From Nicotiana tabacum (Eukaryota > Streptophyta > Magnoliopsida > Solanales > Solanaceae): DNA of 64,000 nt. Below are positions 1 through 12,307 of the stretch, in pieces. The stretch lies in contig NC_134081.1 in assembly GCF_000715075.1 (NCBI RefSeq), positions 69,618,153 to 69,682,152 on the forward strand, written 5' to 3'. The notes under the pieces were generated by a model. That model searched no databases. It was not told the DNA's origin and saw only the letters and a program-made list of their open reading frames with translations. Each line of letters opens with the position of its first letter. Position 1 is the stretch's first letter. Both the position numbers and the translations under genes were made by a program.

Positions 1-119
1 ACCTTGTAGTACCAACTCTCTAGGAACCAACAAGTGCAGATCATCATATTGACGATCCCTAATCCGCTCGAAGAATGAAGACTGAGCCACACATATGCAA
101 GAACTCGACTGAGTTCTAA

Positions 120-670
120 AATATAAACCTCACTTGTCAGTTATCTAAGGACTGAATGTCCAGAGCCAATGGCCTCTCCTCTGCTGAAATGAACGCCAAA
201 CTACCCATACTCTCGTCCTTTCTGCTCAAGGCATCCGCGACCATATTCGGCTTGCCCGGATGATAAAGAATGGTAATATCATGGTCTTTCAGTAACTCAA
301 GCCACTAGCGCTGCCTCAGATTAAGATCCCCCTGCTTAAACAAATGCTACAAACTGCAATGATCGCTATAAACCTCACACGATACTCCATAAAGATAATG
401 CCTCTAGATCTTGAGAGCATGAACTATCGCATCCAATTCCAAATCGTGCGCAGGGTATTTCTTCTCATGGGGCTTCAACTGATGTGAAGCATATACAATA
501 ACTCACCCAGCTTGCATCAATAGACAATCCAACCCGATGCGTGAACTGTCACAATACACAATGTACATCCCTGATCCGGAAGGCAAAACCAACACTCGTG
601 ATGTAGTCAATGCGGTCTTGAGCTTCTGAATGCTCGCTTCGCAATCATCGGACCATATGTATTGAACAAC
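120..670 (-). pseudogene. RNase H region of element A, degraded
   Basis: The minus-strand translation in broken frames shows gypsy RNase H blocks: a stretch like [19 protein letters not shown], then VHALKIWRHYLYG, a SDHCSL-like block and the end block HPGKPNMVADALSRK, followed by RPLALDIQSL, the usual linker to integrase. In-frame stops break it. The integrase would lie to the left of base 1. It belongs to element A and shows no sign of coding capacity today. Confidence 0.75.
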
Positions 671-673
671 ATT

Positions 674-1608
674 TTAGGTCAATCTAGTCAAAGAAGATGC
701 AATAGACGAGAAACTCTCCACAAACTGACAATAATAACCTACTAGCTCCAAGAAACTCTTGATCTCGGTTGTTGTGGTAGGACGAGGCCAACACTGAATT
801 GCCTCGATCTTCCTGGGATCCACCTTAATACCCTCACCTGACACAATATGCCCCAAGAAAGCCACAGAATGTAACTAGAACTCGCACTTAGAGAACTTAG
901 CATATAGTTTTTGTTCCCTCAAAATCTGGAGCACTATCCTCAAACGTTGCTCGTGCTCCTCTATGCTACGCGATATGTCTTCACTGAAAACAATGACAAA
1001 TGAGTCAAGGTATGGCCTGAATACCAGATTCATCAAATCCATAAATGTTGCTGGAGCATTAGTCAAGCCGAAGGAAATCACTAGAAACTCGTAGTGCCCA
1101 TATCTAGTCTGAAAAACCATTTTTGGATTATCCGAAGCATAATTCGTAGGTGATGATACCCAGATCTCATGTTGATTTTCGAGAACACTCTAGCACCCTG
1201 AAACTGATCAAATAAATCATCAATGCGCGACAATAGATACTTATTCTTAATGGTGACTTTATTCAGCTGGTAGTAATCAATGCACATCCGCATACACCCA
1301 TCCTTATTCTTCACAAATAATACCCGTGCACCCCAAGGCAACACACTCGGCCTAATGAATCCCTTCTCGAGCAACTCCTGGAGCTGCTCCTTCAACTCTT
1401 TCAACTCCGCTAGAGCCACACAATAAGGATAAATAAAGATAGGCTGGGTGCTTGGTACCAAATAAATGCCGAAATCGATATCACATTTCGGCGACATGCA
1501 TGTTAAGTCAGTAGGAAATACATCGGAGAACTCCCACAGCACAAGCACTAATCTAACATGGGAGTCGCCACAACAATATCTCGAATAAAGGCCAGATAGG
1601 CCAGACAA
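674..1608 (-). pseudogene. Reverse transcriptase of element A, frameshifted
   Basis: Three overlapping minus-strand pieces (1081-1608, 875-1120, 674-865) together cover a gypsy reverse transcriptase. Visible motifs are [21 protein letters not shown] (fingers/palm entry), [15 protein letters not shown], then [16 protein letters not shown], and the thumb/connection block AFLGHIVSGEGIKVDPRKIE. The catalytic box that should read roughly VFIDDI is here VFSEDI, so one metal-binding Asp is lost. Frame breaks near 1110 and 870 also prevent a continuous product. Dead copy. Confidence 0.85.
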
Positions 1609-2138
1609 CCCTTATCGACCATATGTCGAGCCTTCAAGAAAGAAATGACCTGACTGGATGTACTAATAGATGAACCTCCCCTCTCCAACCTAGGCAACTC
1701 TGGCATCGCCAAAGTAACAACCTTGGCAAGGCAATCGAGAATAGTATAGTACAGAGACAACCATTCCATACCCATGATAACCTCAAAGTCAATCATATTA
1801 AGCAATGTAAGATCCGCTTTGGTCTCATACCCACAAAAAGTCACTACACAGGATTGATAAACCCGATCCAAAACAACAAAATCTCCCAATGGCATAGACA
1901 CATATACTGGAACACTCCAGGACTCACGAGATACATTCGGATAAGGAGCAAAGAGAAAAGAGACATAAAAATAGGTAGACCTTGGATCAAATAGTACCGA
2001 AGCATCTCTACGGCAGAGAGAAATAACATATGTGATCACTGCATCGGAGGCTACTACGTCTGGTCTGGCTGGAAAGGCATAGAATCTAGCTGGAGTGCTA
2101 CCTGACTGACCTCCACTTCTAGGTCGGCCTCTACCCAC
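1600..2138 (-). pseudogene. Aspartic protease region of element A
   Basis: A 196-residue open stretch begins in the gag-protease linker (GRPRSGGQSGSTPARFYAFPA) and carries the retropepsin-like block DASVLFDPRSTYFYVS, followed by YETKADLTLLNMIDFEVIMGMEWLS. In this gypsy group the catalytic motif usually reads DPGS; here it is DPRS, so the flap-proximal Gly is lost. The C-terminal end runs into the linker before reverse transcriptase ([18 protein letters not shown]). Confidence 0.8.
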
Positions 2139-2207
2139 CTACACTCTACCTCTGGCCGACCAAACGAGTGGTGCGGCAACTGGTGCGGTAATCATGGGCT
2201 GATGGAT

Positions 2208-3534
2208 CTACTGTACTGCCTTGCCCAAAAGCCTGGGACAAAACCTCCTCATATAACTAATCTCCCAGCAATCGAAGTAACCTCTCGGTGCTGAAAACTG
2301 TTGACCCTGGGTTTGGCTCGGATAGCCTGAGTGCCTATTGGAGGAATCTTGAATAGCTGGTAGACCGTAGGTGCTCTCTGCAATGGCGCTGAAGTAAGGC
2401 CATGTTGGAGAACCCCAAATAGGCTGTGGTGTCGAATACATTGGCCTGCTAGGATGGACCCTCATGAACTTACCTCTACCCCCAGATGGGGTGCCACTGA
2501 ATCCACCAGAATGCCGAGGCTGCTTATCCCTCGACCTAAACTCTCTATCATAGTTACGGATACGCTCGATCCTCTGAGCTATCTCCTTAACCTGATAGTA
2601 AGGAGTCCCCAAATCCGCCTCTCGGGCCATAAAAACATGAATCCCATAGTGCAAGACCACAATAAAACTCCGCACTCTCTTTGCATCTGTGGGACGTATG
2701 ATATATGCATGACGAGATAACTTAGTGAATCTCGCCTCATAGTCGGTCACAAACATCTGACCTTGCTTGAGCCGCTTGAACTGACCCCGTAACTCCTCCC
2801 TCTGTGAAGCTAAAATATACTTCTCCAAGAAGAGGTGTGTGAACTGATCCAAAGTCCAACCTGCTGGCCTACTCAGGAGATAAGACTTCCACCATCTACA
2901 TGCCTTCCCCTCTAGCTAAAAAGTGGTAAAGTCCACTCTGTTGGACTCCACTAGTCCCAAATTATGCAGCCTCTCCCTGCAACGATCAATAAATCCTGTG
3001 GGTCCTCTAACTGCTCACCGCTAAAGACGGGCGGAAAAAGCCTAGTATATCTATCCAGCCGCTTCTGCTCCTCAATGGTCGTGGCCGGTCTAGTCTCTTC
3101 TCTATCCACTGCAACTAGCTGAATCCCGCTAACAGGTAGTGCACCTGGGGTGTGATAAAAAATAGCAGTGTGCCTGGAGCATGAGCGGTAGGGGTCTGCG
3201 CTCCCCCTCCCGCCTGAGATATAGCCGGGTCTGCTGGAAATAGTCCAGCTTGAGTCATAGAGTCCATAAACTGCAGTATACGTCCCATGACCTCCTGAAA
3301 GCCTGGTGCGATCATAAAATCTATTAGGTCCTTCTCGACTACAGGTGCCTCATCCTGCTCCTCCACAATAGGATCTTCCACTAGATCCACTAGCTGTAAC
3401 TCTGGGGAAACTCTAGGATGTCCTCGCCCTCTAAAAGGAGCTCTGGCCCTCCCTCGGTCTCTACCTCTACCTCGAACGATTGGGGGAGCATACCCCCTGT
3501 CGCTGGGTAATGTTGTCGTGCACATTTTCACCAT
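2208..3534 (-). pseudogene. gag of element A, broken
   Basis: Two open pieces, 3115-3534 and 2208-2852, with a degraded gap. The N-terminal piece starts MVKMCTTTLPSDRG and has an Arg/Gly-rich tract, typical of this gypsy gag. The second holds the capsid-type retrotransposon gag block (FTHLFLEKYILASQREELRGQF, then FTKLSRHAYI) and a ruined zinc knuckle near its end (FDCWEISYMRRFCPR, where the second Cys and the His are gone). The start is taken at 3534 because the tRNA-Met primer site lies about 175 bp upstream of it. Confidence 0.8.
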
Positions 3535-3708
3535 CTGTTAGAGAATAAGAGAAAGATTTAAACTTAGCACAACATCGACTACACGATAGGAGATGAAGAA
3601 AAAGAAGTTTTCTAACACCCTATAGCCTCTCGAAGATAAGTATGGACGTCTACGCACCGATCTGCAAGACTCTACTAGGTATGCTCATGATCGTGAAACC
3701 AATGTGAA

Positions 3709-3726
3709 CTTAGTGCTTTGATACCA
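3709..3726 (-). other. Primer-binding site (tRNA-Met) of element A
   Basis: On the minus strand the sequence reads TGGTATCAAAGCACTAAG, one base off the usual TGGTATCAGAGC complement of the initiator tRNA-Met 3' end. It sits next to the LTR end and fixes the element's orientation. Confidence 0.8.
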
Positions 3727-4021
3727 AACTTTCATGACCCAACATAGGCCGTGATGGCGCCCGATGCTTCCTTTAGGCAAGCCAACGGTGAACCACCAAC
3801 ACAGTTATCGGTTCATAAAACTTTTCAAATCATGAATTACTTTAAGATGGTGGAATTAAGTTTAGAACCCATGGTAAAATAATTTCATTCTTACTAAGTC
3901 ACAAAGGATGAACAATACATAAAGCGAAATGATGATAATATTAGGTACAACCATGAATATCTACTAGAAATTTTTAAAAATCGGTGTGATAAGTGCATGA
4001 GCATCTAGTAGAATATACAAA

Positions 4022-5101
4022 GGAAAAATGATCTGGGCCACCTAAACTTTCACACGTTTGTCTTGCTGGTAAATGAACTTATAACTTTTCCATTTAGACA
4101 CTTGTACTCGTTCATTTGCATAATAATAAATTTCTTTGACCGTTGACCATGGTTATGTGGTAAAAATCCAGCTGATGTGTCAAGATGTGTGTTAATCACC
4201 CTGATAGAGCACGTGAATAAGTGTACTTTAATTAAAAAAGTACTAAGTTCTAAACACAAATACTAAAGGACAAAAAATAAAATAAAAACGAATCCCCAAT
4301 TCATACCTCTTTCTTCCCGATCCCCACCCTCCATTCTTTTTCTTTTCCCCCACCCTTTTTTTCCGTTCATGTTCCCTCCTTCATCTAAAATGTTCAGCCT
4401 TATGGTGGGTAGCTTTGATGGCAGGGATACAGTCTAATTTTGAGTGGTGATGATTGACGGCGAGCGGGTTTTCAAAGTTGCGATGTTTACTTATAATTTT
4501 GAATCTACCAACCATTTCTATGTTAAAGACTTGTTGTACATCTCTATTTTTATATAATATAGAGATTAAGAGCTGAATAACGTGGGCTTTAATTTTTATT
4601 TTATGGGTATTCAAAAAGGAGAATATTGATAAAATATTTAGAAGAATCGGTGAACTTATTTTTGTGAAGAAAATTAAAAAAAATCAGATATGAGAAAGGA
4701 GCGTGTGATTTTTCTTTGAGTGAGGAGAAATTTTCTCGGCCATGAGATTGTGATGAGACATGTGGTTTGAGGCGGTATGGTGGTTCACGGTGGAGAAGAG
4801 TTGGTGTTTACTATGAACCAGAAGAGAAAAATAAATAAATGGCGAAACGGCCTAAATTTTAATAAATTAGCTTATAAAAATGAGACTTGTAAAATACACA
4901 TGTCACAAAGTAATGAGTGGAAGATGTGACAGTAAAAAGTATTAAATTTTATCCATATAAGTAGCAATTGAACAACACACACAGTCAGATGTATTTAATA
5001 GATATTTTCTCAAGTAAAGGTGTTAAAATGGGAAAGACGAAAGTTCATGTACCGACTTTAAAATCTGATGCAAGTTTAGAGGGTTGTTAGACCTTTTTGC
5101 C
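4022..5101. mobile_element. Mutator-like (MULE-type) non-autonomous element 1
   Basis: A perfect 9-bp target duplication ATATACAAA flanks it (4013-4021 and 5102-5110). The ends form a diverged terminal inverted repeat of roughly 90 bp: the left starts GGAAAAATGATCTGG, and the reverse complement of the right end starts GGCAAAAAGGTCTAA, with re-alignment at TGAACTT and ACTCG/ACTTG further in. A 9-bp duplication with long inverted repeats fits Mutator-like elements. No transposase is visible. It interrupts the LTR of element A, whose sequence resumes directly after it. The subterminal CTTTGACCGTTGACCA is shared with the element at 58332-59513. Confidence 0.8.
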
Positions 5102-5612
5102 ATATACAAAACTAATATAACAACTGTCTGGAATGAAAATAGATAGAAAAAATAAAATAGGGGAAAAGGAGACTCCGGGTGTTGCGGATCAAAGCATGGA
5201 AAGCAACTCAACACTAAGTCTCCGGTTAGTGCATCTACGCGCCCGAGTGACCACCTGAAGTACCTACCTTAGTACCTGCATAATTAGTGCAAAAGTATAG
5301 TATGAGTACGTAAATCAACGCATACCTAGGAAGTATCTAGTCTAACCTTGAAGAAGTAGCGACGAGGGGTCAACATCGACACTTACTAGTGGTCCAATAA
5401 TAAAGTACATAAAAGTAGACAAGTATAAAGCCCAACAAGTAGCAACGAAACAGATAAATATAATAACATAATTTTCAACATAAAAACAGTTATAAAATCA
5501 TCAAATATCATATGCTATTTTGAACGAACAAGGATAATCAAGAAAATTTCAAATCTAAGTCAGGAACCAACTCATGTGTATTATGACCCCTATCGAATAT
5601 TACGCACGAATT

Positions 5613-5770
5613 TTGCCGAAATCGTATGGCTCGATCCATAATAATAGTGTACACTGCCGAAGTCGTACGACCCAATCCGTGAAGGCATCTCATAATACTG
5701 TCGAGGTTGTTCGACCTGATCCATGATGCTATTTCATAACACTGCCGCGGCGTACAACCCGATCCATAGG
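5613..5770. repeat. Tandem GATCCATA-type repeat block in LTR A
   Basis: About four imperfect units of roughly 45-55 bp, each with a core like GCCGAAATCGTAYGRCYCGATCC. A shorter version occurs in LTR B at about 20160-20270, so the block is an LTR-internal feature and not a random satellite. Confidence 0.65.
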
Positions 5771-6724
5771 AGTAGAGAGACTTTTCCACCCGCTAACATA
5801 CGTGCGGGTCAATAAGACACGGAACTACCGATCACATAAACACAAAACGAGGATAGGAATGCAAGATAGAACATAATAGTTACCGACAATCAAATATCCC
5901 GCCAAAACTCAAAGTAAAGAGGCTCGGTCAAAACATAAATTCTAGTCTAAATCTTAGTTAAATTCCAAGTAATGAAAAAGCAAATTTAATTCAAGTAGTA
6001 CAATTAAGGCATGATGTAGGTCTAAGTATACTAGGACATAAACATAACTCTAGCTTACGCACAGACACTCATCACCTCTTATGTGCGTAGCACCCATAAC
6101 ACGTAGCACATAACAAATAAAATACCTACAGAGATAATTTCCTCTTAAAAGATTAGGCAAGAGACTTACCTTGCTTCTAAGTCTACTACTGGCTCCCACA
6201 CCTCACTAATCACCTAAAATCAACGCCGAGCAACTCGAAACTAGTCAAAGGACGTACAAACCAATCAATATATGCTCAAAAATTCATAATTCAACAATTA
6301 GAATCAAGTCCCAACCTAACTCGGAAAGTTAATGAAAGTCAACCCTAGGCCCACATGTCCGGATTTAGGAAATTTTTAAAGATAAATATTACCCATGGAA
6401 TTACAAACTCAAATATATATCTTATATCCAATTCCATAATCAATTTCGTGGTCAAATTTTATTTTTACCAAATTCAAGGTTTTTAAACGAAATCCAAAAA
6501 TTCTACACATTTTCATGTTAAAATCCATACCTAATTCATCTATTTAACTCATAATAGGTAGCAATTACTTACCTTATGATACTTGATGAAAAAACCCATT
6601 CAAAAAGCTCCCAAATCGCCCAAGCCAAGAGAAAAAATGGATGAAATGAGCCTAAGTCCCGTATTAAAAATTACATTTTGCCCATGCATCCTTCACCGTG
6701 ATAGCCAAAAAAGCCTTGCGATTG

Positions 6725-6975
6725 CGAAGGCCAAGCTGACCCTGCCCAGAAATTCTTCATCGCATTCGCGATGCACTCAGCCCCCAACATTCCGCGTTCG
6801 TGAAGCCGTAAGCCTTCCAATCCTTCGTGTCTCTTCCTTCTTCGCGTTCACGAAGGCAGATCCGCATTCACGAAGAGGAGCCATGCCCTCCATCGCATTC
6901 GCGAAGAGCAAACTACTTCCCCTTCCACAAACCTTCTCCGCGATCGCGGAACCCCCTTCACGATCGCGAAACACA
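6725..6975. repeat. Cluster of CG-rich inverted words in LTR A
   Basis: Repeated short words such as ATTCGCGAA, GTTCACGAAG and GCGATCGCGGA, many self-complementary, in an otherwise AT-rich LTR. The open frame across it (6583-7074) is explained by this composition and not by a gene. A similar cluster lies in LTR C at 24875-25195. Confidence 0.6.
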
Positions 6976-7680
6976 CCAGTACCAGCAAAATCTGCCAACT
7001 TCTACATTGCTCTGAGTGGTCCGAAACTCACCCGAGCCATCCGGACCCATCTAGATATACCAACAAGTCCATAAATATAATTTAGACCTACTCTTAATCT
7101 AGAAACACATAAAATAACATCGAAACCAAGAATTACACCTCAAAATTCAATTAATAAATTTCTAAACTTCAAATTTCTTCCAACTACCTTCGAATGCGAC
7201 AAATCATACTTAGACAACTTGGAATGATACCAAATTTCACACACAAGTCCAATATGTTATTACGAACCTAGTCCCAGGCTCAGAATGCTTAACATGATCC
7301 GATAACACTAAAGTCTACTTCAAGTCAAACTTAAATAACTCTAAAATCTTCAAAATGCCAACTTCAGACAATAAGCACCAAAACACTACCGGTCTACCCG
7401 AAACTCGATCCGAATATACGCCCAAGTCAACAATTACCATACGAATTTATTTAAACCTTCAAATTCTGATTCCGATATCGTTTACTCAGAGTTTTGACTC
7501 AAGTCAAGTTTGGCCACTTTAGGCCACTATTATAGAACTAAGTGTTCCAAATTCAACCCGAACCCTTCCAAAACTAAACTAACCGCCCCTGCGAGTCATA
7601 AAATAGGAAAAACACATACAAGAAGTCTTAAATAAGGATACAGGGATCTGAAAAGTAAAATGACTGGTCGAGTTATTACA

Positions 7681-8830
7681 AATATATTCCTCTTTATGAC
7701 TTGCTTCTTGTGCCAACTAAAGATCCGAGTTTCTCACCAATCCTTCGCAACACATGTGCCCTTTCCAACAAAGCAAAGGGAGTAATCCGTTGCACACTCA
7801 AATATGAATTCAAGCATAATATAAGGACTCAAAGAAACTCATGTGCCAACCAATATCATACCATAAGCTTGCATGTAGTGTAAGTTTCCACCAATTTAAG
7901 CTTGCAAAGTTTAGGATGCATTAGGTCTTTAAATGTTGTAATGTAGGCTAAGGGACGGGTAAGATAGATATGGATAATAGTGACTAACCCTTCTAAACAT
8001 TTTTGATACAATACGCTTTAACGTTTAAGCACATACTCTTCATGACCGTTCAACACATTTTCACTAAACTATACATAACTCGGCCCATTGTCTTTAAGCA
8101 TTTCTACATAATTACTAGCCCGGATCAAAGTGTATTGGAGAGGAATGTTATTATTTTTGGTATTCTTGTATTTTATTTATTTTTCTTTTTCTTTTTTAAA
8201 TCTTTTCAACACTCTCCATAAGTTGGTTTTCCTACTAGTGGCTCTCTTAATATATACATGCACCTTTTGGCCTTTATCTAGTTTCACCTAAAACTCCCCA
8301 ATCTCGTTCCTTACTCTTCTAGCGACTTAGGTACTTTCGAAAGTAAATATTCAACAAGATTGATTAAGAACAAAGGGGATTCGGCTTGTGATGTGGGTGC
8401 CAAAGAATACGTTTACAGGCTCAAGTGGGCATACAAGAGGTATTTTACCACTGGTAGACAAATAGCTCAAGGGTCAATCAAAGAAACTCCATATCATTTC
8501 CTAGACTCACAAGGCTTACTTATTTCGCTTCAACTTAAATACGGGCCAAGTCTAAACTAGAAAGGGGATGACAGCTCAAACCCGTCCCTCAAGTTAAAGC
8601 AACTAGCATAGTCATTATATAATTCAACCACATAGGAAGTACAAAACAAGAGTAAAAAAGATGAGTCCATGCGTCAAAACAAAGTCACATATTTTCTCAA
8701 GGCATATAGTCACAAGAATCAATAAGAAAGTACTCAGTACAAATGCTCCAACTCTAACTCCCGATATAAAAAGTCAAAAATCATAGATTCTCAAAAAGCA
8801 TAGATTCAGATTAGAGAAGTTGGGGTGCGT
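7681..8830 (-). mobile_element. Relic related to the 3' internal part of element F
   Basis: The sequence is collinear with F between about 28640 and 29230. Shared landmarks include the 'gggctaagggacgggta' box (near 7950 and 28755), 'atagtgactaaccctyctaa', 'ctagtgg' and the 'aacaa(a/t)ggg...ggcttgtratgtgg' stretch (near 8370 and 29170). It has no coding frame. It appears to be an older gag-only element of the same family into which element A inserted; element A's LTR abuts it directly. Confidence 0.65.
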
Positions 8831-9811
8831 CTAGACGCGAGACCCAAACCGCTCCCAGTTATTATTTTCTTATGCTCCGGTCCCAGTGAGGCGAAGTGAA
8901 CCTCGCTTCGCTGTCGGAACTTTTCTTTTCAGCTCTTTTTGGTTATTTGATCCTTTTTCATGCAAGTTCATTCATACATATAAGAAACATGTAATGAGCA
9001 TATCTTACATCAAAAGCGGTGTAAACTCCCGCAACTCACACAAGAAATTATCGGTTCGACTTATCGGTTATCGGATTATAAATATAGTAATCCGCTAGCC
9101 ATCCAATAAGACAACGGATGGATTGGTATCAGATTAATAATTATCGGACGATTATTAGGTGGTTTATCGGCTGAACCGAATAAAAAATTTGTGAACAATC
9201 CTAGTCTTGTGAATATCAAACGGCCAAACCTGATAAAGTGACTCGACTCCCTCGTTAGTATGTACTGCACTTTAGTTTATCAGGCTTGTTAACATTTGTT
9301 ATTACATGATAAAATATGTTAACACTTTGTAGTTTGTACTGCACTAATTCACGTATTATAAGTATTTTTTTTGGTTACATAGCTAACTGTTTTATGTTAA
9401 AAAAAAATAAAAAGACTGAAAACTGGTCAAACTGATTGAAAACTTGTATACAATCAAAGCATGTACATCTAGGTGGTGTGTTTATATATAAATCATTTTG
9501 AAGTCTTTGGAGGAGGAAGATCCACATATAGTTAATGAGCATAATTAAAGATATTTATATGTAAATATAAAAAATTTTAACGGGTTAACGGTTTATCTGA
9601 TAAGAAAATCGAGTAGTCCGCCCCCAAAGCGTTAATCCATTAATTATAAAATCTCAATTTGTTCACTAACCATTACCCCGATAACCCGATATCAATAAGT
9701 CAATAAACCATCGATTCGATTCGGCTAACGTTTACGGTTCGAATTTGAAGAGCCCTGCTTTTCATCATTTATCATTCTGCTAAATTTTGCTTTCTCTTGT
9801 ACTCTACTGTG
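8831..9811. other. Non-coding stretch with a possible eroded hAT-like MITE
   Basis: From about 9045 to 9758 the sequence is rich in paired words TATCGGTT / AACCGATA and ends ACGGTTCGAATTTGAAGAGCCCT, a composition seen in small hAT-type elements. I could not find a matching left terminus or a target duplication, so the element call is weak. No gene is seen; the short open frames at 8886-9098 and 9076-9270 are unremarkable. Confidence 0.35.
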
Positions 9812-12307
9812 CAGAGGCGGATCTATGTTAGAGACTGTGGGGCACGTGCCCCTATCCTCCTTGCTAATATTAGTAAACTAGTTAAATTGTTCGCGCTTCG
9901 CGCGATGTTAAAAGAATTTAGTTAACTTACAAAATGACTCTTTTTATTATAAATTTATTCATGATAAAGGAAAATATATGAGTAACACTTAATACTTTTT
10001 TCCCTATTTTTCTTTGTATTGATAGAATCCCATAGTCTAATCATCTCTACTGCTATCCAACTCCAAAAGGAAAAATATTTATTCTTACAAATAATAGAAA
10101 CATGTTAAAATGCAACAAAGTTTATTTTGACAAATGTAATTGCATACGTATATTCCTGTTCTACAGTAACAAATACTTATAACCAAAGATAGAACTAAAG
10201 TTAAATATATTTTTGGTCATTGTCATTATATTCTTTCTTCAAAAATCTGGTTAAAATCATAGCTATTCCTGCCAATTTTCTAAAAAAATAAAAATAAAAG
10301 ACGAACAGCATGAGCCATAGTTGATGCTTGACGTCATTATTTTCTTTAAATGAACATTCCTTGTGTCTTAAAGCAGAAGAATGGCAAGCATACTGCATAC
10401 ACACCACTTAGGTACAAAGTTGCATCGATCTTACTTCGCTAAACAAAAGGAGGAATATAGCAGATACGTAGTCATTTTCCATTCATATATTATAAACTTT
10501 TAAGAATTACTTAAAAGATATTGATAATCTCAATAAATCTATGGATTTGACCAAGCTCATTGAAAAGCAATTTAACAACATGAGAAAGGATACCAGGAAC
10601 TGTAGTTGTGGTCTTATAATTATTTCGCTACTATAGATATGAAGACACTTAAGAATTGATTTCAATCTTTCTTTAACCCGTTCAAAGTAAGCAAAGCCAA
10701 GATCCTGCATGCCTGCTCCAGCGTAGGTATAGTTTATGAACTAAATTATCTGATGAAGCTAATAATCTATAAATAATGAACCATACCAGCAATTCCATCT
10801 TGCCAAATTGGGAATATTGTTTATATATCCACACAACAAAGTGCAAAGTCTCATAATCATATCATTATGCATACTTATTCAAACCGATCAACAACAGAAT
10901 CTCTATAAGCAGATTTGCTGTCCATCTCTCTATTCTTGTATTGTCGCTGCCTTCTTTTCCTTTCTTTGTCAATGCACCCCCGTTGTTTTCTTTGTCAATA
11001 TATCCCCTAAACCAGCGGGGAAGTTCGCCACAGATTTAGCACCGACTTATGTATTGTTGGAAAACTTCAAGTTGATTATAAAGGTAAAAATAAATTATAA
11101 ACAAAATGGATATAATATGCAGTCGAAAGAGATCACATGAAGTTTATTTAGGAAGGCGGGGAATATGAGAAAAAAGCCGAAGAATAATCTTCTCCATTGC
11201 CACCGCATTCAAGGGTACATTATGGACCTCGATTGGCTTAAGATGCATAAGAGCCTATCCGTTTTGTTCAATTTATTCATTCTGAATTAATCGTTGCCTC
11301 ATTATGTTCAGCCGTTGTAACTCTTAAGTCTTAACTGCCCTAGCATAAGAGACGTGACTTTAATTTGCGTCTCTTTAACATAGCAATCAAAGATTTTAAA
11401 GAGAAAAAAATAATCAAAAAAAGGAGAAAAGGAATAAATAGTTTTCTTGAACAGAGAATGGTGCCACGTCACCGTGAGGATGATCCTCTTTTGTATAGAT
11501 ATATAGATATTTTGTATGACTTTTCATGCAGATGGCACCCATGCTCATAATTTGGTATTGGTGTCTTGGTTCGAGACTCATAGCTACAACTGAATACAAT
11601 AAATATTTAGTTTGTCCTTTGTAGCTCTTCTTTCTTTTTGTTGTATCCGTTTTTTTTTGCCCTTTCTTATCATTTTTCCTTTCTTTGTCTCTCCTTGATG
11701 CCTGCAACCTAATTAATTGTCCAAACTTTCATGGGAAACAATAATTTAAGGAACAACAGATTTCCTATTGATTACTTTCATTGAGATTTCTTTTATTTTG
11801 GACCATTATAAGTTTGTTTTATTATTAATAATTTATGTAACTATAAGATCGAAATTACACGATAGAACTTGCTTAAATATTTTTCTTTCAAATTATTGCT
11901 TAAACATTTTTAGTTTCAGTCAAATCATTAAACTTTTCTTCAATTTTTTAGGATAAAATATAATTTTTTGTTGGTAAGCAAGTCATATATGCTCTACTGC
12001 TTTTTGATATTTCGTGCATATTTTGCCCTATAACTTGCACATGTTTTAGTTTTTACGTCATTAAATTGTCATTAACATTCTACTTTATTTTGAGTTTCAA
12101 TGTTAAAATTCAACAATTATACAAATTATAATCACAAATATAGATTAGCACGATTATAGTTTATCTCACTGGATAATGTGAAAAATTAATAATAAGTCAT
12201 AAACACTAAATTTTTGTATATCACTTTATGTTATGACAAACATCGTGGTGCATCTATGATCTTAATTGCGGTGCACCTATAATCTTAAAATTATGAATTT
12301 GCCTCTG
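9812..12307. mobile_element. Possible hAT-like element, 2.5 kb, with gene fragment
   Basis: The left end CAGAGGCGGATCTATG is mirrored by the right end, whose reverse complement is CAGAGGCAAATTCATA. The flanks are CTACTGTG (9804-9811) and CTACTGTC (12308-12315), an 8-bp duplication with one mismatch, the size used by hAT elements. The interior is AT-rich, has no transposase, and contains a fragment resembling a SIN3 PAH domain on the minus strand. The same AGAGGCGGATC word begins the truncated element at 63342. Only the short ends and flanks support this call. Confidence 0.5.
10507..10719 (-). pseudogene. Fragment resembling a SIN3-type PAH domain
   Basis: The minus-strand translation reads QDLGFAYFERVKERLKS, then ILKCLHIYSSEIIIRPQLQ and FLV. 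This resembles the paired amphipathic helix segment of plant SIN3-like corepressors, where a phrase of the type 'F-KVKERL-S...FLKCLHIYS-EII-R-LQ-LV' occurs. About five residues between the two helices look missing, and after FLV the frame drifts. A splice-acceptor-like GGAGCAG stands just before the match. It is too short to function and is probably a captured or decayed piece. The family call is from memory of the motif only. Confidence 0.4.

Larger units (their letters stand above)
1..7680 (-). mobile_element. Element A: degenerate Ty3/gypsy LTR retrotransposon, truncated by window edge
   Basis: Reading on the minus strand, the order is 5' LTR (about 3730-7680), a primer-binding site complementary to initiator tRNA-Met, gag, protease, reverse transcriptase and RNase H, leaving the window at base 1 before integrase. 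This gag-PR-RT-RH order is Ty3/gypsy. The long LTR, tRNA-Met primer site and gag type suggest a Tekay/Del-like lineage, but without the integrase C-terminus the lineage is an inference. All coding parts have stops or frameshifts. The LTR was itself hit by a Mutator-like element. The LTR starts TGTAATAAC and sits against 5 bases (AATAT, 7681-7685) that would be the target duplication; the other copy is outside the window. Confidence 0.9.
3730..7680 (-). repeat. 5' LTR of element A, interrupted by a Mutator-like element
   Basis: It runs from the bases next to the primer site (a decayed TTTCATGACCC where the related LTRs have TGTCACGACCC) to GTTATTACA at 7680. Without the 1.08-kb insertion it is about 2.86 kb. 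The same blocks in the same order occur in the LTRs of B and C: the CACGACCC end, a block with 'gcatgagca', a GATCCATA tandem block, a CACCTC/GTGCGTAG block, a GC-rich cluster, and the terminal AAATGACTGGTCG. The match between A and B/C is clear but diverged. Confidence 0.8.

Noticed and set aside
6583..7074. 163-codon plus-strand frame
   Set aside because: Antisense within LTR A over the CG-rich cluster; no recognised domain.
9045..9758. Complete hAT MITE
   Set aside because: Only the right end and composition fit; no left terminus or target duplication found, so listed only as a possibility.
10808..11140. 110-codon plus-strand frame ending near a donor-like AAG/GTAAAA
   Set aside because: Hydrophobic N-terminal part looks random; no recognised family, and the minus strand holds the PAH-like fragment nearby.
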